From: Dehalococcoidales bacterium
Lineage (GTDB): Bacteria > Chloroflexota > Dehalococcoidia > Dehalococcoidales > UBA2162
Direction: 5' to 3'
NCBI GenBank assembly: GCA_016932435.1
Contig: JAFGCW010000078.1
Location: 15,972 to 79,971 of the forward strand
DNA: 64,000 bases
The notes under the pieces were generated by a model. The model worked only from the letters and a program-made list of their open reading frames with translations, did not search any database and was not told where the DNA came from. Below, one piece after another: positions 42,284-53,061 of the stretch. Both the position numbers and the translations under genes were made by a program. Position 1 is the first letter of the stretch, and every line of letters begins with the position of its first letter.

Positions 42284-43456
42284 ATGAAAATTTCACCTCT
42301 GGCAAAACAAATCCCTGATTATCCTTTTATCAGAGTTGCCAGGATATCCAGGGAGGTAGAAAAACGAGACGGTGTTTCTGTAATCAATGCCCGTATCGGT
42401 ATCCCTGATATGGAAGCGCCTTCGTCAATCAAGAAAGCAATGTCTGAATTCCTTCTCGAAGAAAGGTCCACCTTCGGATACCCGATCGATGTTCATCCCG
42501 AACGCGGTATCCCTGAACTTATTGATGCGATAATCGACCATTATCAAATCCGATATTCCGTTACCTTGAAACCGGAAAACATACTGGTAACCGGCTGGAC
42601 AAAAGAAATTCTGCATAACATTACGAGGCTGTTCGACTCCGGTAGCATTCAGATTCCCGATCCGGTATATCCCGCCTATGAAGCTGCAACTATCCTTTCC
42701 AATCACAAAATCGAACGGGTAAGGACTTCGGCAGATTCCGGCTGGCTGCCGGAATTCGATTTAAGTCAGCAAGATACAGTAGCGTTCTACTTTTGTGATC
42801 CAAATAATCCTACCGGCAGTGTAGCAAGTAAAGGTTATTACCTTTCACTCGCCGAAGAAATGAAGAAAAACGATGTCACCGGTATTTTCGACAAGGCGTA
42901 TAAAGACTATATATTTGACGACAGCACTCAACCGTTATCGATCACACAGATTCCAGGACTAATTGATAACGGTTATGAAATAGTATCTTTTTCAAAACAT
43001 TATAACTTTGTGGGTATCGGCCTCGGCTGGGTCGTCAGCAGCGAGGATAACATCCGGCATTGGATGAAATTCAACGGTCAATTCAGCCAGGGGGTAGAGT
43101 GGTACAAACAGAAAGCGGGTGCATTTGCTTTGACAAGCTCTATTGTTAAAGAAGAAATGCGAGAATATTATGAAATTCTGAAAGAGCGACGAGATATTTT
43201 CGCTAAAGGTCTGGACGAGCTGGGTTTTAAAGTTGATATACCGGTAGCCACTCCTTACCTGTGGATAAAAGTGCCGGACGGGTATGATGATGAAGACTTC
43301 GTCCTCAACCGGTTGATCGATAAAGCTCATGTAGCGCTGATGCCGGGAGTGTATTTCGGTGAAAATGGTAAAGGTTATTGCCGTGCTACTATCTTCCTTC
43401 CGAAAGATAAGATTGAAGAAGCGCTTGACAGGATCAGCAGAATCAGGGACTGGTAA
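42284..43456 (+). CDS. Class I/II pyridoxal-phosphate aminotransferase
   Basis: A 390-residue fold-type I aminotransferase. FCDPNNPTG is the PLP/substrate Asn motif, FDKAYKDYIF holds the Asp/Tyr that contact PLP, and SFSKHYNFVGIGLGW has the Schiff-base Lys with the downstream Gly motif. The N-terminus (SPLAKQIPDYPFIRVARI) is not that of typical LL-diaminopimelate aminotransferase, so that role, though attractive given dapA/dapB/asd elsewhere in the window, is unproven. It sits between rbfA and truB; 21 bases separate it from truB. Confidence 0.85.
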   Translation: MKISPLAKQIPDYPFIRVARISREVEKRDGVSVINARIGIPDMEAPSSIKKAMSEFLLEERSTFGYPIDVHPERGIPELIDAIIDHYQIRYSVTLKPENILVTGWTKEILHNITRLFDSGSIQIPDPVYPAYEAATILSNHKIERVRTSADSGWLPEFDLSQQDTVAFYFCDPNNPTGSVASKGYYLSLAEEMKKNDVTGIFDKAYKDYIFDDSTQPLSITQIPGLIDNGYEIVSFSKHYNFVGIGLGWVVSSEDNIRHWMKFNGQFSQGVEWYKQKAGAFALTSSIVKEEMREYYEILKERRDIFAKGLDELGFKVDIPVATPYLWIKVPDGYDDEDFVLNRLIDKAHVALMPGVYFGENGKGYCRATIFLPKDKIEEALDRISRIRDW

Positions 43457-43477
43457 CCAGGTCCACACGGGTATCGG

Positions 43478-44395
43478 ATGAATGGTATTCTTAATATAAA
43501 CAAACCTGAAGGGCCAACCTCCTCTAATATCGTTTCCAGGGTAAAAAAACTTTTACACGAAAAACGTGTCGGACATGCAGGTACACTCGATCCTGCAGCT
43601 TCCGGAGTGCTTCCCATATGTTTCGGCCAGGGAACACGTGTCGTCGAGTACCTGATGGACAGCACAAAAGATTACCATACCGAGATAGAATTCGGGATAA
43701 CCACGGATACGTACGATGCAGCCGGCTCTGTAACCTCGAGAAAAGATCCATCGTGCGTAGACAGAAATCAGATAGAGACAGCCCTGAATAATTTCCTGGG
43801 TGATATCCAACAGGTACCACCCATATACAGCGCCCTGAAGCATAAGGGGAAACCTTACTATGAACTGGCACGAGCAGGTATCGACGTAGCATTAACAAGC
43901 CGCCCTGTCGTAGTTCACAATATCACAATCCTGGACTGGCAACCTCCCGTAGTTACGATCGACATAACCTGCGGAAAAGGCACGTATATACGTTCGATAG
44001 CCCACGATCTCGGGCAAATACTCGGCTGCGGCGCCCACATGAAAAGCCTGGTACGCAGAAGGTATGGTCAATTCTCAATAGAAGAAGCTGTTTCGGTTGA
44101 CGAACTGGAACAGTCATACCCCGGAAGTGACTGGCAGAGATATATTCACCCAATCGACAGCGTACTTCTTCATCTTAAAGCTATCGTGGTTAATGACGAT
44201 ACCAGGCAGGATATCCAACATGGACGCACAATTAAAAATATCATTATCGGAACACAAATCTTAAATGACCGTTCCCAATCGAGAGAATTTCAGGAAACTT
44301 GTTGCCGGGCATACGGAATCGACGGACGGTTTCTGGGTATACTTCTATACGTCCCTGAAACCGGACAGTGGAAACCCGAAAAGGTATTTATCTAG
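43478..44395 (+). CDS. truB: tRNA pseudouridine(55) synthase TruB
   Basis: A 305-residue TruB, which makes pseudouridine 55 in the T-loop of tRNAs. GILNINKPEGPTSSNIVSRVKKLL, RVGHAGTLDPAASGVLPICFGQGTR (catalytic Asp in GTLDP), QVPPIYSALKHKGKPYYELARAG and CGKGTYIRSIAHDLG are the conserved blocks. The C-terminal 75 residues form the PUA-like domain. Confidence 0.95.
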   Translation: MNGILNINKPEGPTSSNIVSRVKKLLHEKRVGHAGTLDPAASGVLPICFGQGTRVVEYLMDSTKDYHTEIEFGITTDTYDAAGSVTSRKDPSCVDRNQIETALNNFLGDIQQVPPIYSALKHKGKPYYELARAGIDVALTSRPVVVHNITILDWQPPVVTIDITCGKGTYIRSIAHDLGQILGCGAHMKSLVRRRYGQFSIEEAVSVDELEQSYPGSDWQRYIHPIDSVLLHLKAIVVNDDTRQDIQHGRTIKNIIIGTQILNDRSQSREFQETCCRAYGIDGRFLGILLYVPETGQWKPEKVFI

Positions 44396-44423
44396 GAGAA
44401 TAACGATTTTTTCGATATAAGAC

Positions 44424-44453
44424 TTGACGGGGATTATCGATTAATCATATAGT
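44424..44453 (+). promoter_or_regulatory. Promoter of the glycosyltransferase-PIS operon
   Basis: TTGACG, 18-base spacer, TATAGT. It leaves a leader of about 190 bases before the glycosyltransferase ATG. Confidence 0.5.
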
Positions 44454-44647
44454 CTTTCTGGGGTAAAACCAAGGGGAATCAAGGGGACAATCAAACCGAA
44501 TCATAGTATAATCTTGGTGGCCGGATATTAAGAAGTCCGTAAAATTGTTGAAGACTTTATTGCTGAAAATAGTGTCGCAGCTACTCCCGGAAAAGGAAAG
44601 AAATAAAATACGTCATGAATTTGTGGTTTTATGACCGGATATAGTTT

Positions 44648-45790
44648 ATGAAAATCGCATTGGTTTCACCATATGACTTCGCTTTTCACGGTGGAGTAAC
44701 AAGTCACATTTCATCTCTTGAAATCTACCTTACCCGGATGGGTCATGAGGTTAAGGTAATAGCCCCGGCATCAAACGAAATATCTCTTTTCGGCGACAGG
44801 TTCATACCCATCGGCAAGCCAAGGCCGATTCCCGCCAGCGGTTCGGTGATACGGGTAAGCATATCGCTTCACCTCGCCCCCGTTATTAAGCAGGTACTCG
44901 AACGCGAAAAGTTCGATATCATTCACCTTCACGAACCTTTTATGCCCATGCTCTGCAGTGCTATTCTTCGTTTTTCCAACTCAACGAATATAGGTACCTT
45001 CCACGCCTGGGACGGAAAACCAGGCTACAATTGGGGTAAACCTATCAGCACAATTATGATAAAGAGAAGGATGAGAAAACTACACGGGAAAATCGCCGTA
45101 TCCAATATGGCGATGATGTATGCCCGAAAGCATATACCGGGTGATTATATGATCATCCCTAACGGGATCGATACCGAACAATTCCATCCTGATGTCGAAC
45201 CACTCCCGGAATTCTGTGACGGTAGGCAGAACATCCTTTTCCTCGGTCGCCAGGAACGCCGGAAAGGTCTTATCTACCTTATCAAGGCATTCTATGACGT
45301 ACATAAACAGCTACCCAACACGAGACTCATAATCGCCGGCCGTACTTCTCACTTGCGTAAACCTTATGAGAAATGGGCAAGAAATCACGGTCTGACCGAG
45401 GATGATCTCGTATTTACCGGATCCGTTCCCGAAGAAGATAAACCCAGGTACTTTAAAACCGCCGATGTATACTGTTCTCCAGCTACTTCTCACGAGAGTT
45501 TTGGTATTGTGCTTCTTGAGGGGATGGCCGTCGGTAAACCGGTAGTCGCCAGCCACATTGACGGATATTCCAGCGTCATCACTCATGGTAAGGACGGGCT
45601 GCTTGTTCCTCCCAGGAATTCAAAATACCTTGCCCTGACCCTGGTGAACCTTCTCCAGGATTCGGAATACCAGAAGAATCTTTCGCAAAAAGCAAGAAAG
45701 ACCGCAGAGAATTACAGCTGGGAAAAACTTGCCCGGAGAGTCTCTGATTATTATAATGAAGTGCTGGAACAATACGGTAAAAAGAAATAG
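44648..45790 (+). CDS. GT4 glycosyltransferase, PimA-like
   Basis: A 380-residue GT-B glycosyltransferase. The N-terminus VSPYDFAFHGGVTSHISSLEIYLTRMGHEV and the C-terminal Ex7E motif in SHESFGIVLLEGMAVGKPVVAS mark family GT4. The overall pattern resembles phosphatidylinositol alpha-mannosyltransferase PimA, and the next gene is a CDP-alcohol phosphatidyltransferase, overlapping by 1 base. Together they may make phosphatidylinositol and mannosylate it at the membrane (inference). Donor and acceptor are not proven by sequence. Confidence 0.85.
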   Translation: MKIALVSPYDFAFHGGVTSHISSLEIYLTRMGHEVKVIAPASNEISLFGDRFIPIGKPRPIPASGSVIRVSISLHLAPVIKQVLEREKFDIIHLHEPFMPMLCSAILRFSNSTNIGTFHAWDGKPGYNWGKPISTIMIKRRMRKLHGKIAVSNMAMMYARKHIPGDYMIIPNGIDTEQFHPDVEPLPEFCDGRQNILFLGRQERRKGLIYLIKAFYDVHKQLPNTRLIIAGRTSHLRKPYEKWARNHGLTEDDLVFTGSVPEEDKPRYFKTADVYCSPATSHESFGIVLLEGMAVGKPVVASHIDGYSSVITHGKDGLLVPPRNSKYLALTLVNLLQDSEYQKNLSQKARKTAENYSWEKLARRVSDYYNEVLEQYGKKK

Positions 45791-46479
45791 TGATGATTCC
45801 GGGATCTTTGATCTCGATAATTTTGAATAGAGGGGAAATCTACTTGGAAAATCAGAAGGTAATTCCCCGGAAACAGAAAGTGACCACGAAATTAAACGAA
45901 TTTCGTAGAACTATAGCCTCCTTCCTTACACCGGCGATAGTCCGGCTCCTGTCAAGAACAGGTATAGCTCCCAATACTATCACTGTATTCGGTTTTCTCG
46001 TTACTCTTGGAGCCGCCGCCCTGATACTCACCGGAAATCAGTTCGCAGCCGGTTTCGTCGTGATCGCCGCCGGCTTTTTCGACATGCTGGATGGTTCCCT
46101 GGCCCGTAACACCAACCAGGTAACCAGGTTCGGCGGAATACTCGATTCTACACTTGATCGACTCTCCGAAGCAGCCTTGCTGGTAAGTATACTGGTCGTG
46201 TTCGGGATTAATGGTTCGATTCCCGGTATCTGGATTACAAGCATCGCTCTTGTCAGCTCAATGATGGTAAGTTACATCAGGTCGAGGGCTGAATCCGCTG
46301 GAATCGACTGCGAAGTAGGAATATTCACCCGTCCTGAGAGGATCATTGTCCTGTCGATCGGTCTCCTGCTCAGCGGGTTTGACAATGCTTTACTGATCAC
46401 TCTTGGAATCGTTTCATTATTCAGTGTCATCACTATCATTCAAAGGCTTCTTCACGCCTGGAAACTCACTTCAAAATAA
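45790..46479 (+). CDS. CDP-alcohol phosphatidyltransferase (phosphatidylinositol synthase-like)
   Basis: A 229-residue membrane enzyme with five or six hydrophobic segments. The catalytic motif DGx2ARx8Gx3Dx3D is complete (DGSLAR, then G, D, D in the exact spacing, about residues 102-125). It transfers a phosphatidyl group from CDP-diacylglycerol to an alcohol such as inositol (phosphate). The GTG start at 45790 overlaps the previous stop; a TTG at 45844 with the better ribosome site agagggga would give 211 residues and may be the true start. Confidence 0.87.
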   Translation: MMIPGSLISIILNRGEIYLENQKVIPRKQKVTTKLNEFRRTIASFLTPAIVRLLSRTGIAPNTITVFGFLVTLGAAALILTGNQFAAGFVVIAAGFFDMLDGSLARNTNQVTRFGGILDSTLDRLSEAALLVSILVVFGINGSIPGIWITSIALVSSMMVSYIRSRAESAGIDCEVGIFTRPERIIVLSIGLLLSGFDNALLITLGIVSLFSVITIIQRLLHAWKLTSK

Positions 46480-46496
46480 CTTTTTTCTGGAGGTAA

Positions 46497-47783
<1,287 letters not shown>

Positions 47784-47816
47784 GTTAATAATTTACCTGT
47801 AAATCATCGACAATGT

Positions 47817-47835
47817 ATAACGGTCACTCCGTTAT
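47817..47835. terminator. Weak hairpin after purA
   Basis: ATAACGG and CCGTTAT around a 5-base loop, between the convergent purA and SDR genes; no T tract. Confidence 0.35.
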
Positions 47836-47886
47836 GAGCATATGAACATTACCGTATTTCTAAATACTCTTAATCGATGAGTATGT

Positions 47887-48681
47887 TTATCCTCCGGGTT
47901 GCATGGGAATACCAAATATGATATTTTGACCACTCATATGGTCGGAACCATACGAAACCAGGAACAATACTGCTTCAGCAAGTTCTTCAGGCATAGCCAT
48001 ACCGGTCATATCAACCTTGATTTCCTCACCTTCGGGCCGGTGGTATGCCATGGCCGCCTGCCTGCCTTCACTCCAGGTTGCACTCGGTGTAACACAGTTG
48101 GCCTGTATCCCGTATTGTGCGACTTCTCTGGCCAGTGCTTTGGTAAAGCCGATTATACCGGCCTTGGCCGCAGTATAGTCGGAATTACCGGCCAGGCCAT
48201 CGATTGCGGCGATAGATGATATGAGTACGATCTTCCCGCTTCCTCTTTCTATCATGTGATTGATTACCGCCCGCACACAATGACGGGGACCGTTCAAGTT
48301 CATGTCCATCATCCAGTCCCATAACTCTTTAGACTGTTCGGCAACCGGAGCACCTCTCGTTGGAAGATCGCCGGTAAGATTTGTCGGTAACAACGTCCCT
48401 ACTATTCCACCGGCCGCATTGACCAGGATGTCGATCTTGTCGTATTTCTCAAGGGTAATCCTGACCATTTCATTCACTTCATCCTCGTACCTGAAGTCTA
48501 CCTTTACGGTTGATGCTTCACCACCCTTCGACCTGATATTATCAGCCACTTTTTCGGCATTTTCTATAACCACGTCGGCTATCATCACCTTAGCGCCTTC
48601 TTCCGCCAGGAGATTTGCTGAAGCTCTGCCGACTCCACTCGCACCTCCGACAATAATTGCTACTTTGTCCTTTAATTTCAT
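47887..48681 (-). CDS. Short-chain dehydrogenase/reductase (SDR)
   Basis: A 264-residue classical SDR. The cofactor loop reads VGGASGVGRASANLL (TGxxxGxG variant starting with Gly), NAAG near residue 88, catalytic Ser in VLISSIAAI and YTAAK for Tyr and Lys. The Asp in MIADV suggests preference for NAD(H). Substrate unknown; it stands alone with a plausible minus-strand -35 (TTGACA) near 48760. Confidence 0.9.
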   Translation of the reverse strand: MKLKDKVAIIVGGASGVGRASANLLAEEGAKVMIADVVIENAEKVADNIRSKGGEASTVKVDFRYEDEVNEMVRITLEKYDKIDILVNAAGGIVGTLLPTNLTGDLPTRGAPVAEQSKELWDWMMDMNLNGPRHCVRAVINHMIERGSGKIVLISSIAAIDGLAGNSDYTAAKAGIIGFTKALAREVAQYGIQANCVTPSATWSEGRQAAMAYHRPEGEEIKVDMTGMAMPEELAEAVLFLVSYGSDHMSGQNIIFGIPMQPGG

Positions 48682-48938
48682 CCAATTACCTCCGTCGTTT
48701 TGACTATTCTTTCTTTTTATACGTGAATTATCTACGAGTTACGCCGACATCTACTTATGTGTCAATTAACATAGTCCAACTATATCTTGATGTCAAACGG
48801 TACAACAGACTGAACACTAATACTCAATTTCCTAACTTCAAATCGTTCTACTCCTTTACTACCTCAAATCACCGGTGCTATACTCTCTTTAATCGTAAAA
48901 TGAACGATTTTACTCAAGTTTATTATGGAGAAACACCG

Positions 48939-49403
48939 ATGCCCACAATCAGGACAGCAACCGAAAACGATCTGCCAAGGATTCTCGGACTTTACCTTCA
49001 ACTCGCCATTCCACCTGTAGAAGATGGCAGCCTGGATAATCCTGTACTTGATTCTCACCGGCAGGCATTCGCCGATATTACCGCCCTTCCAGGATGCGAG
49101 GTAATAGTTGCCGAGGAAGACGGAGAGGTTATTGGAACATCGATGTTAACGGTAGTTCCCAACCTGACCCACGATGGGAAACCGTGGATAATCGTTGAAA
49201 ACGTGGTTGTTGATAATAAATACCGCAGAATCGGGGCTGGAAAACTGCTCATGGAGTATATAAAGACAAAAGCTCTAGAGACCGGATGCTGCAAGATTCA
49301 GTTGATGAGTGACAAGAGACGGACCGAGGAAGCCCATAAATTCTATAAGGCGATAGGCTATAACGCCACTGCCGAAGGTTTTCGTATGTATTTTAATAAG
49401 TAA
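48939..49403 (+). CDS. GNAT-family N-acetyltransferase
   Basis: A 154-residue acetyltransferase. The start is set at 48939 (MPTIRTATENDLPRIL) with ribosome site tggag 8 bases upstream; the frame stays open about 280 bases further. VENVVVDNKYRRIGAGKLLMEYIKTKA (about 87-113) contains the acetyl-CoA loop R-R-x-G-x-G, and EEAHKFYKAIGY the C-terminal motif. The substrate is unknown. Confidence 0.87.
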   Translation: MPTIRTATENDLPRILGLYLQLAIPPVEDGSLDNPVLDSHRQAFADITALPGCEVIVAEEDGEVIGTSMLTVVPNLTHDGKPWIIVENVVVDNKYRRIGAGKLLMEYIKTKALETGCCKIQLMSDKRRTEEAHKFYKAIGYNATAEGFRMYFNK

Positions 49404-49468
49404 AATGTTCCATTTGCCTGTGAAAATGACTTGTCGCCTCTCGAAAAATTCAAAAATATTCTACTTAT

Positions 49469-49560
49469 CCTTCGACAGGCTCAGGACGAGCGGTAGTATG
49501 AAGCTCAGGGCAAGTGGTATACACTATCGTGCCCGCTCATGGTGAGTTTGTCGAACCATG
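49469..49560. repeat. Dispersed repeat with imperfect inverted arms
   Basis: ttcgacaggctcaggacgag (49471-49490) and a complementary arm at 49533-49557 pair imperfectly (about 18 of 23). The ttcgacaggctcag type arm is a widespread REP-like family seen in many unrelated genomes. Confidence 0.6.
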
Positions 49561-49614
49561 AGGGAGTCCGGCAGAACCCATGTGACTCATCCATCGAACT
49601 TGTGAGACAGGACA

Positions 49615-50094
49615 TTAAATATCCTTCCTGAATACCACCCTGTCGTTTCCCGGTCCTGCGTAATCCTTTATCACCGGGATTCCTTCCTCATTCGGTTCAC
49701 CGAGTAGTTCCATACCCAGACTCCGGTGAAAGGCTATCGATATTTCATTGTTTTGCGACGTAATCGCCTTAAGTTCAACACAGCCCTTGTCTTTCGCAAT
49801 CATTATGAAATACTCGTACAGGACACGTCCCACCCCTCTTTTTCGATGTGACGCCCTTACACCAACGAATTTTACGTAAGCAGTGGGACTAGTCTGCGAA
49901 TAAAATCCGAAAAGATAACCGATAACTTTCTCGCCTTCTTTTACCACGAAAGCGGTATTACCGAACTCGTAGAAATAAATCGGATTGTGCTGCCTTCTCA
50001 GATTATCGATATGGCTGCTATTCCAGAAATCAGCCATATCAGTGATTATCTGGTCGTAATCTTCCTTCGTGCATTGCGAAATTTTCATATTCAA
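49615..50094 (-). CDS. GNAT-family N-acetyltransferase (second)
   Basis: A 159-residue acetyltransferase. FVGVRASHRKRGVGRVLYEYFIMIAKDKGC has the acetyl-CoA loop R-K-R-G-V-G, and ISIAFHRSLGMELLG the C-terminal motif. It differs clearly from the neighbouring GNAT on the other strand. Substrate unknown; stands alone between repeat elements. Confidence 0.87.
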   Translation of the reverse strand: MNMKISQCTKEDYDQIITDMADFWNSSHIDNLRRQHNPIYFYEFGNTAFVVKEGEKVIGYLFGFYSQTSPTAYVKFVGVRASHRKRGVGRVLYEYFIMIAKDKGCVELKAITSQNNEISIAFHRSLGMELLGEPNEEGIPVIKDYAGPGNDRVVFRKDI

Positions 50095-50147
50095 AGGTAT
50101 TCAGATTATATGTTTTTTTATCCTATGTTACATGCTCCATAGCAACC

Positions 50148-50219
50148 ATTCCGGCGAAAGCCGGAATCTAGTGATTGCAGCATCAGTAAAATCTCCTGGA
50201 TACCGATTTTCATCGGTAT
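50148..50219. repeat. REP-like pair of hairpins
   Basis: ATTCCGGC-gaaa-GCCGGAAT (50148-50167) and ATACCGAT-tttc-ATCGGTAT (50200-50219), each perfect over 8 bp with a 4-base loop, 32 bases apart. Same family as the hairpin at 20686-20705. Confidence 0.65.
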
Positions 50220-50242
50220 GGATTATCCGAAATTATCTTGGT

Positions 50243-50284
50243 ATTAAAAAACATTCACCCTCTACACTAATATAGAGGGTGAAT
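50243..50284 (-). terminator. Intrinsic terminator of the rpsO-pnp-dap operon
   Basis: On the minus strand, ATTCACCCTCTA and TAGAGGGTGAAT pair over 12 bp around 8 bases and are followed by gTTTTTT, 33 bases after the dapA stop codon. Confidence 0.8.
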
Positions 50285-50316
50285 TAATCGATCGTTAATT
50301 ACTAAACCAGTATTCA

Positions 50317-51207
50317 TCAAACCGGCAAGTCTATCTTGTATTTCTTCACCACGTCCATTATCTGTGCCGCCGTCTTCTCGTCCGGCTCACAAAGTGGAAG
50401 ACGAGTACCGCCCACCTTGAAACCAACCTGGTTGACGGCGTATTTCACCGGTATCGGATTAGCGATGATAAAGAGTGCGTTGACCAGTGGAAGCAGATGC
50501 CGGTGTATCTCGGCTGCTTTGCCCGTTTCTCCGTCAAGGAAAGCGTAAATCATCTCGCTTATCTGTTTCCCGACCAGGTGTGAAGCAACACTGATCACTC
50601 CGTACCCTCCCAGGGCAAGAATGTTCAGAGTATCGGTATCATTACCACTCCAGATATAGAAATCATCCCTGGTACGGCTTATAGTATGCGAGACCTGCTG
50701 CATATCAGCGCTGGCTTCCTTTACACCGATAATATTTTCTACCTCACTTAACCTGACAATCGTATCGACTGTAAGACTCCGTACCGTTCGTGACGGTACG
50801 TTATAGAGAATACAGGGGAGGCTGGTACTGTCGGCAATGGTCTTAAAATGACGATACAAGCCTTCCTGGGTTGGATTGTTATAGTACGGTACCACCAGCA
50901 GGCAGGCATCCACCCCGATATTTTCAGCGCCTTTCGTAGCTTCCACCGCTTCGGCGGTACTGTTGCTTCCGGTCCCGGCCACGACAGCTCCGCGATCGCC
51001 GATCGCCTCTTTGATAACTCTGAAAAGCTCGTATTCTTCTTCCCGGACAAGGGTGGGTGATTCACCAGTCGTCCCAACCACTATCAGTCCCTCACTCCCG
51101 GAGTCCATCAATGCCAGAGCAAGCTTCTTCGCCTGGTCATAATCAACTTCCCCTTTATCGTTAAAGGGTGTTACCATCGCTGTCAGCATTCGTCCCGGTA
51201 TTTTCAT
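50317..51207 (-). CDS. dapA: 4-hydroxy-tetrahydrodipicolinate synthase
   Basis: A 296-residue TIM-barrel aldolase that condenses pyruvate with aspartate semialdehyde. GTTGESPTL, LYNVPSRT (Tyr of the proton relay) and IIGVKEASADM with the Schiff-base Lys are all present. Last gene of the operon, 1 base after asd. Confidence 0.95.
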   Translation of the reverse strand: MKIPGRMLTAMVTPFNDKGEVDYDQAKKLALALMDSGSEGLIVVGTTGESPTLVREEEYELFRVIKEAIGDRGAVVAGTGSNSTAEAVEATKGAENIGVDACLLVVPYYNNPTQEGLYRHFKTIADSTSLPCILYNVPSRTVRSLTVDTIVRLSEVENIIGVKEASADMQQVSHTISRTRDDFYIWSGNDTDTLNILALGGYGVISVASHLVGKQISEMIYAFLDGETGKAAEIHRHLLPLVNALFIIANPIPVKYAVNQVGFKVGGTRLPLCEPDEKTAAQIMDVVKKYKIDLPV

Positions 51208-51208
51208 T

Positions 51209-52237
51209 TTACTGTCCTCCTGGGCGAACCCAATCTCTTTTTATCATCTCTTCGGCTATCTGTACCGCATTCAGAGCGGCGCCTTTCCGAAGATTATCTG
51301 CGACGATCCACATTGCCAGGCCCTTAGTATTCGACGCATCCTGCCGGATACGACCCACGAACGTCTCGTCGGTTCCAGCGCATGGCCACGCCTGGGGATA
51401 AAGGCTGATAACAGGATCATCGAGTACCTTTACTCCTGGCGCCTGTGACAGAATCTGTCTTGCGTCCTCAGGGAGCATGACATTACTAAATTCCACGTGT
51501 ACCGCTTCGCTGTGACCGGTGATTACAGGAATCCGAACACAGGTCGCCGATATCTCTATACCAGGAGCATGCATTATCTTCCTGGTCTCCTCGACCATTT
51601 TCCACTCTTCCTTGGTATATCCATTATCCATGAATGTACCGATCTCCGGCAGAGCATTAAATGCAATCTGGTGAGGATATACGTGCGGTATCGTTTCCTT
51701 GCCTTCGAGTACCTGTGCTATCTGGGTTTTTAACTCCTCCACCGCGCGGATACCGGTACCGGCAACCGCCTGGTAGGTATCGACTATTATCCTCTTGATT
51801 GGATTAACCTTATGCAGTGGGTAAAGGGCAACCACCATTTGTATGGTCGAACAGTTCGGATTGGCGATTATCCCGTTGTGCTTCCGGATATCTTCCGGAT
51901 TAATTTCCGGTACCACCAGCGGTACATCCGGCTCCATTCTCCAGGCAGAACTGTTATCGACCACAACAGTTCCTGCTTTGGCGGCAATCGGCGCGAAGTG
52001 TTTACTTGTGTCACCTCCTGCCGAGAATAGTGCAATGTCGATATCCTCGAAGGATTCCGGAATCGTTTCTTCAACCGTGTATTCCTGGTGATTAAAAAAA
52101 AGTTTCTTACCTGCAGAACGATATGAAGCCAGCATTTTTACCGATTCTATCGGTAGACTTCGCTGCTCCAATACTTTAATAAATTCACTTCCTACCAGTC
52201 CGGTAGCTCCAACAATAGCTAATCTGTATTTGTTCAT
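51209..52237 (-). CDS. asd: Aspartate-semialdehyde dehydrogenase
   Basis: A 342-residue Asd: GATGLVGSEFIKVLEQR binds NADP, NPNCSTIQMVVALYPLH holds the catalytic Cys, and HSEAVHVEF the active-site His region. It supplies the dapA substrate and lies 9 bases after dapB. Confidence 0.96.
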   Translation of the reverse strand: MNKYRLAIVGATGLVGSEFIKVLEQRSLPIESVKMLASYRSAGKKLFFNHQEYTVEETIPESFEDIDIALFSAGGDTSKHFAPIAAKAGTVVVDNSSAWRMEPDVPLVVPEINPEDIRKHNGIIANPNCSTIQMVVALYPLHKVNPIKRIIVDTYQAVAGTGIRAVEELKTQIAQVLEGKETIPHVYPHQIAFNALPEIGTFMDNGYTKEEWKMVEETRKIMHAPGIEISATCVRIPVITGHSEAVHVEFSNVMLPEDARQILSQAPGVKVLDDPVISLYPQAWPCAGTDETFVGRIRQDASNTKGLAMWIVADNLRKGAALNAVQIAEEMIKRDWVRPGGQ

Positions 52238-52246
52238 GAGACATTC

Positions 52247-53041
52247 CTATAAATTAAGCAATTTATCCAGTCCGTAGGTATATCCTTTCTTCCTTACCAC
52301 TTCTTTCACAGCGTATAATACACCCGGTGTATAGCATTCACGGTTTATCGTATCATGCCTGATACTCAATGTCTGTCCGGCTGTGCCAAGGAGTACTTCC
52401 TGGTGTGCCATCAGACCGGGCAACCTTACTGCGTGAATGGGAATTCCTTCTACGACCTGTCCCCGGCTCTTGAAATTCTTCTCGCTGTCGTAAGGTTCGG
52501 GGAAAGGCTTACCTCTTTCTTCGGCCATTCCTCTGGCCGTTAGCAGTGCAGTTCCTGACGGTGCGTCTGCTTTCTGGTTATGATGAAGCTCGATAATCTC
52601 GGCGAACTCCATGTATTTCGCGGCAATCCTGGCAAGATGCATCATCAGTACTGCCCCGAGAGCAAAATTCGGCGCGATCACCACACCTGCTCTGTTATCA
52701 ACAGCAAGCTTCTCCAACTCGGTCAGCTCATCCGATGAAAGACCCGTCGTCCCGATAACCATATTCACGCCTTTCTTCAAGGCGGAACGGGCTGCAGGCA
52801 TGGTAGCGTTTGCTACGGTGAAGTCTACCAGAACATCAGCGGGACACTTTTCAAGGATTTCATCGATATCAGTTGAAAGTGGTACTTCACCTGTTTCATC
52901 GGGTAACGCGAGATTTATCTTTTTGGCATCGATATCAACCGCACCAACGAGTTGTGTCTCGATATCACGACAAATTGCGGTGACGATTTCACGACCTACT
53001 TTACCCAGTGCACCCTGGACAATAACCCTTATCGGTTCCAT
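52247..53041 (-). CDS. dapB: 4-hydroxy-tetrahydrodipicolinate reductase
   Basis: A 264-residue DapB: VQGALGKVGREIVTAI binds NAD(P)H, VIGTTGLS and APNFALGAVLMMHLA are family blocks, and ELHHNQKADAPSGTAL is the catalytic signature with two His and Lys. Starts 20 bases after pnp. Confidence 0.96.
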   Translation of the reverse strand: MEPIRVIVQGALGKVGREIVTAICRDIETQLVGAVDIDAKKINLALPDETGEVPLSTDIDEILEKCPADVLVDFTVANATMPAARSALKKGVNMVIGTTGLSSDELTELEKLAVDNRAGVVIAPNFALGAVLMMHLARIAAKYMEFAEIIELHHNQKADAPSGTALLTARGMAEERGKPFPEPYDSEKNFKSRGQVVEGIPIHAVRLPGLMAHQEVLLGTAGQTLSIRHDTINRECYTPGVLYAVKEVVRKKGYTYGLDKLLNL

Positions 53042-53061
53042 GGCTCCGCTCCTTGATTTTC

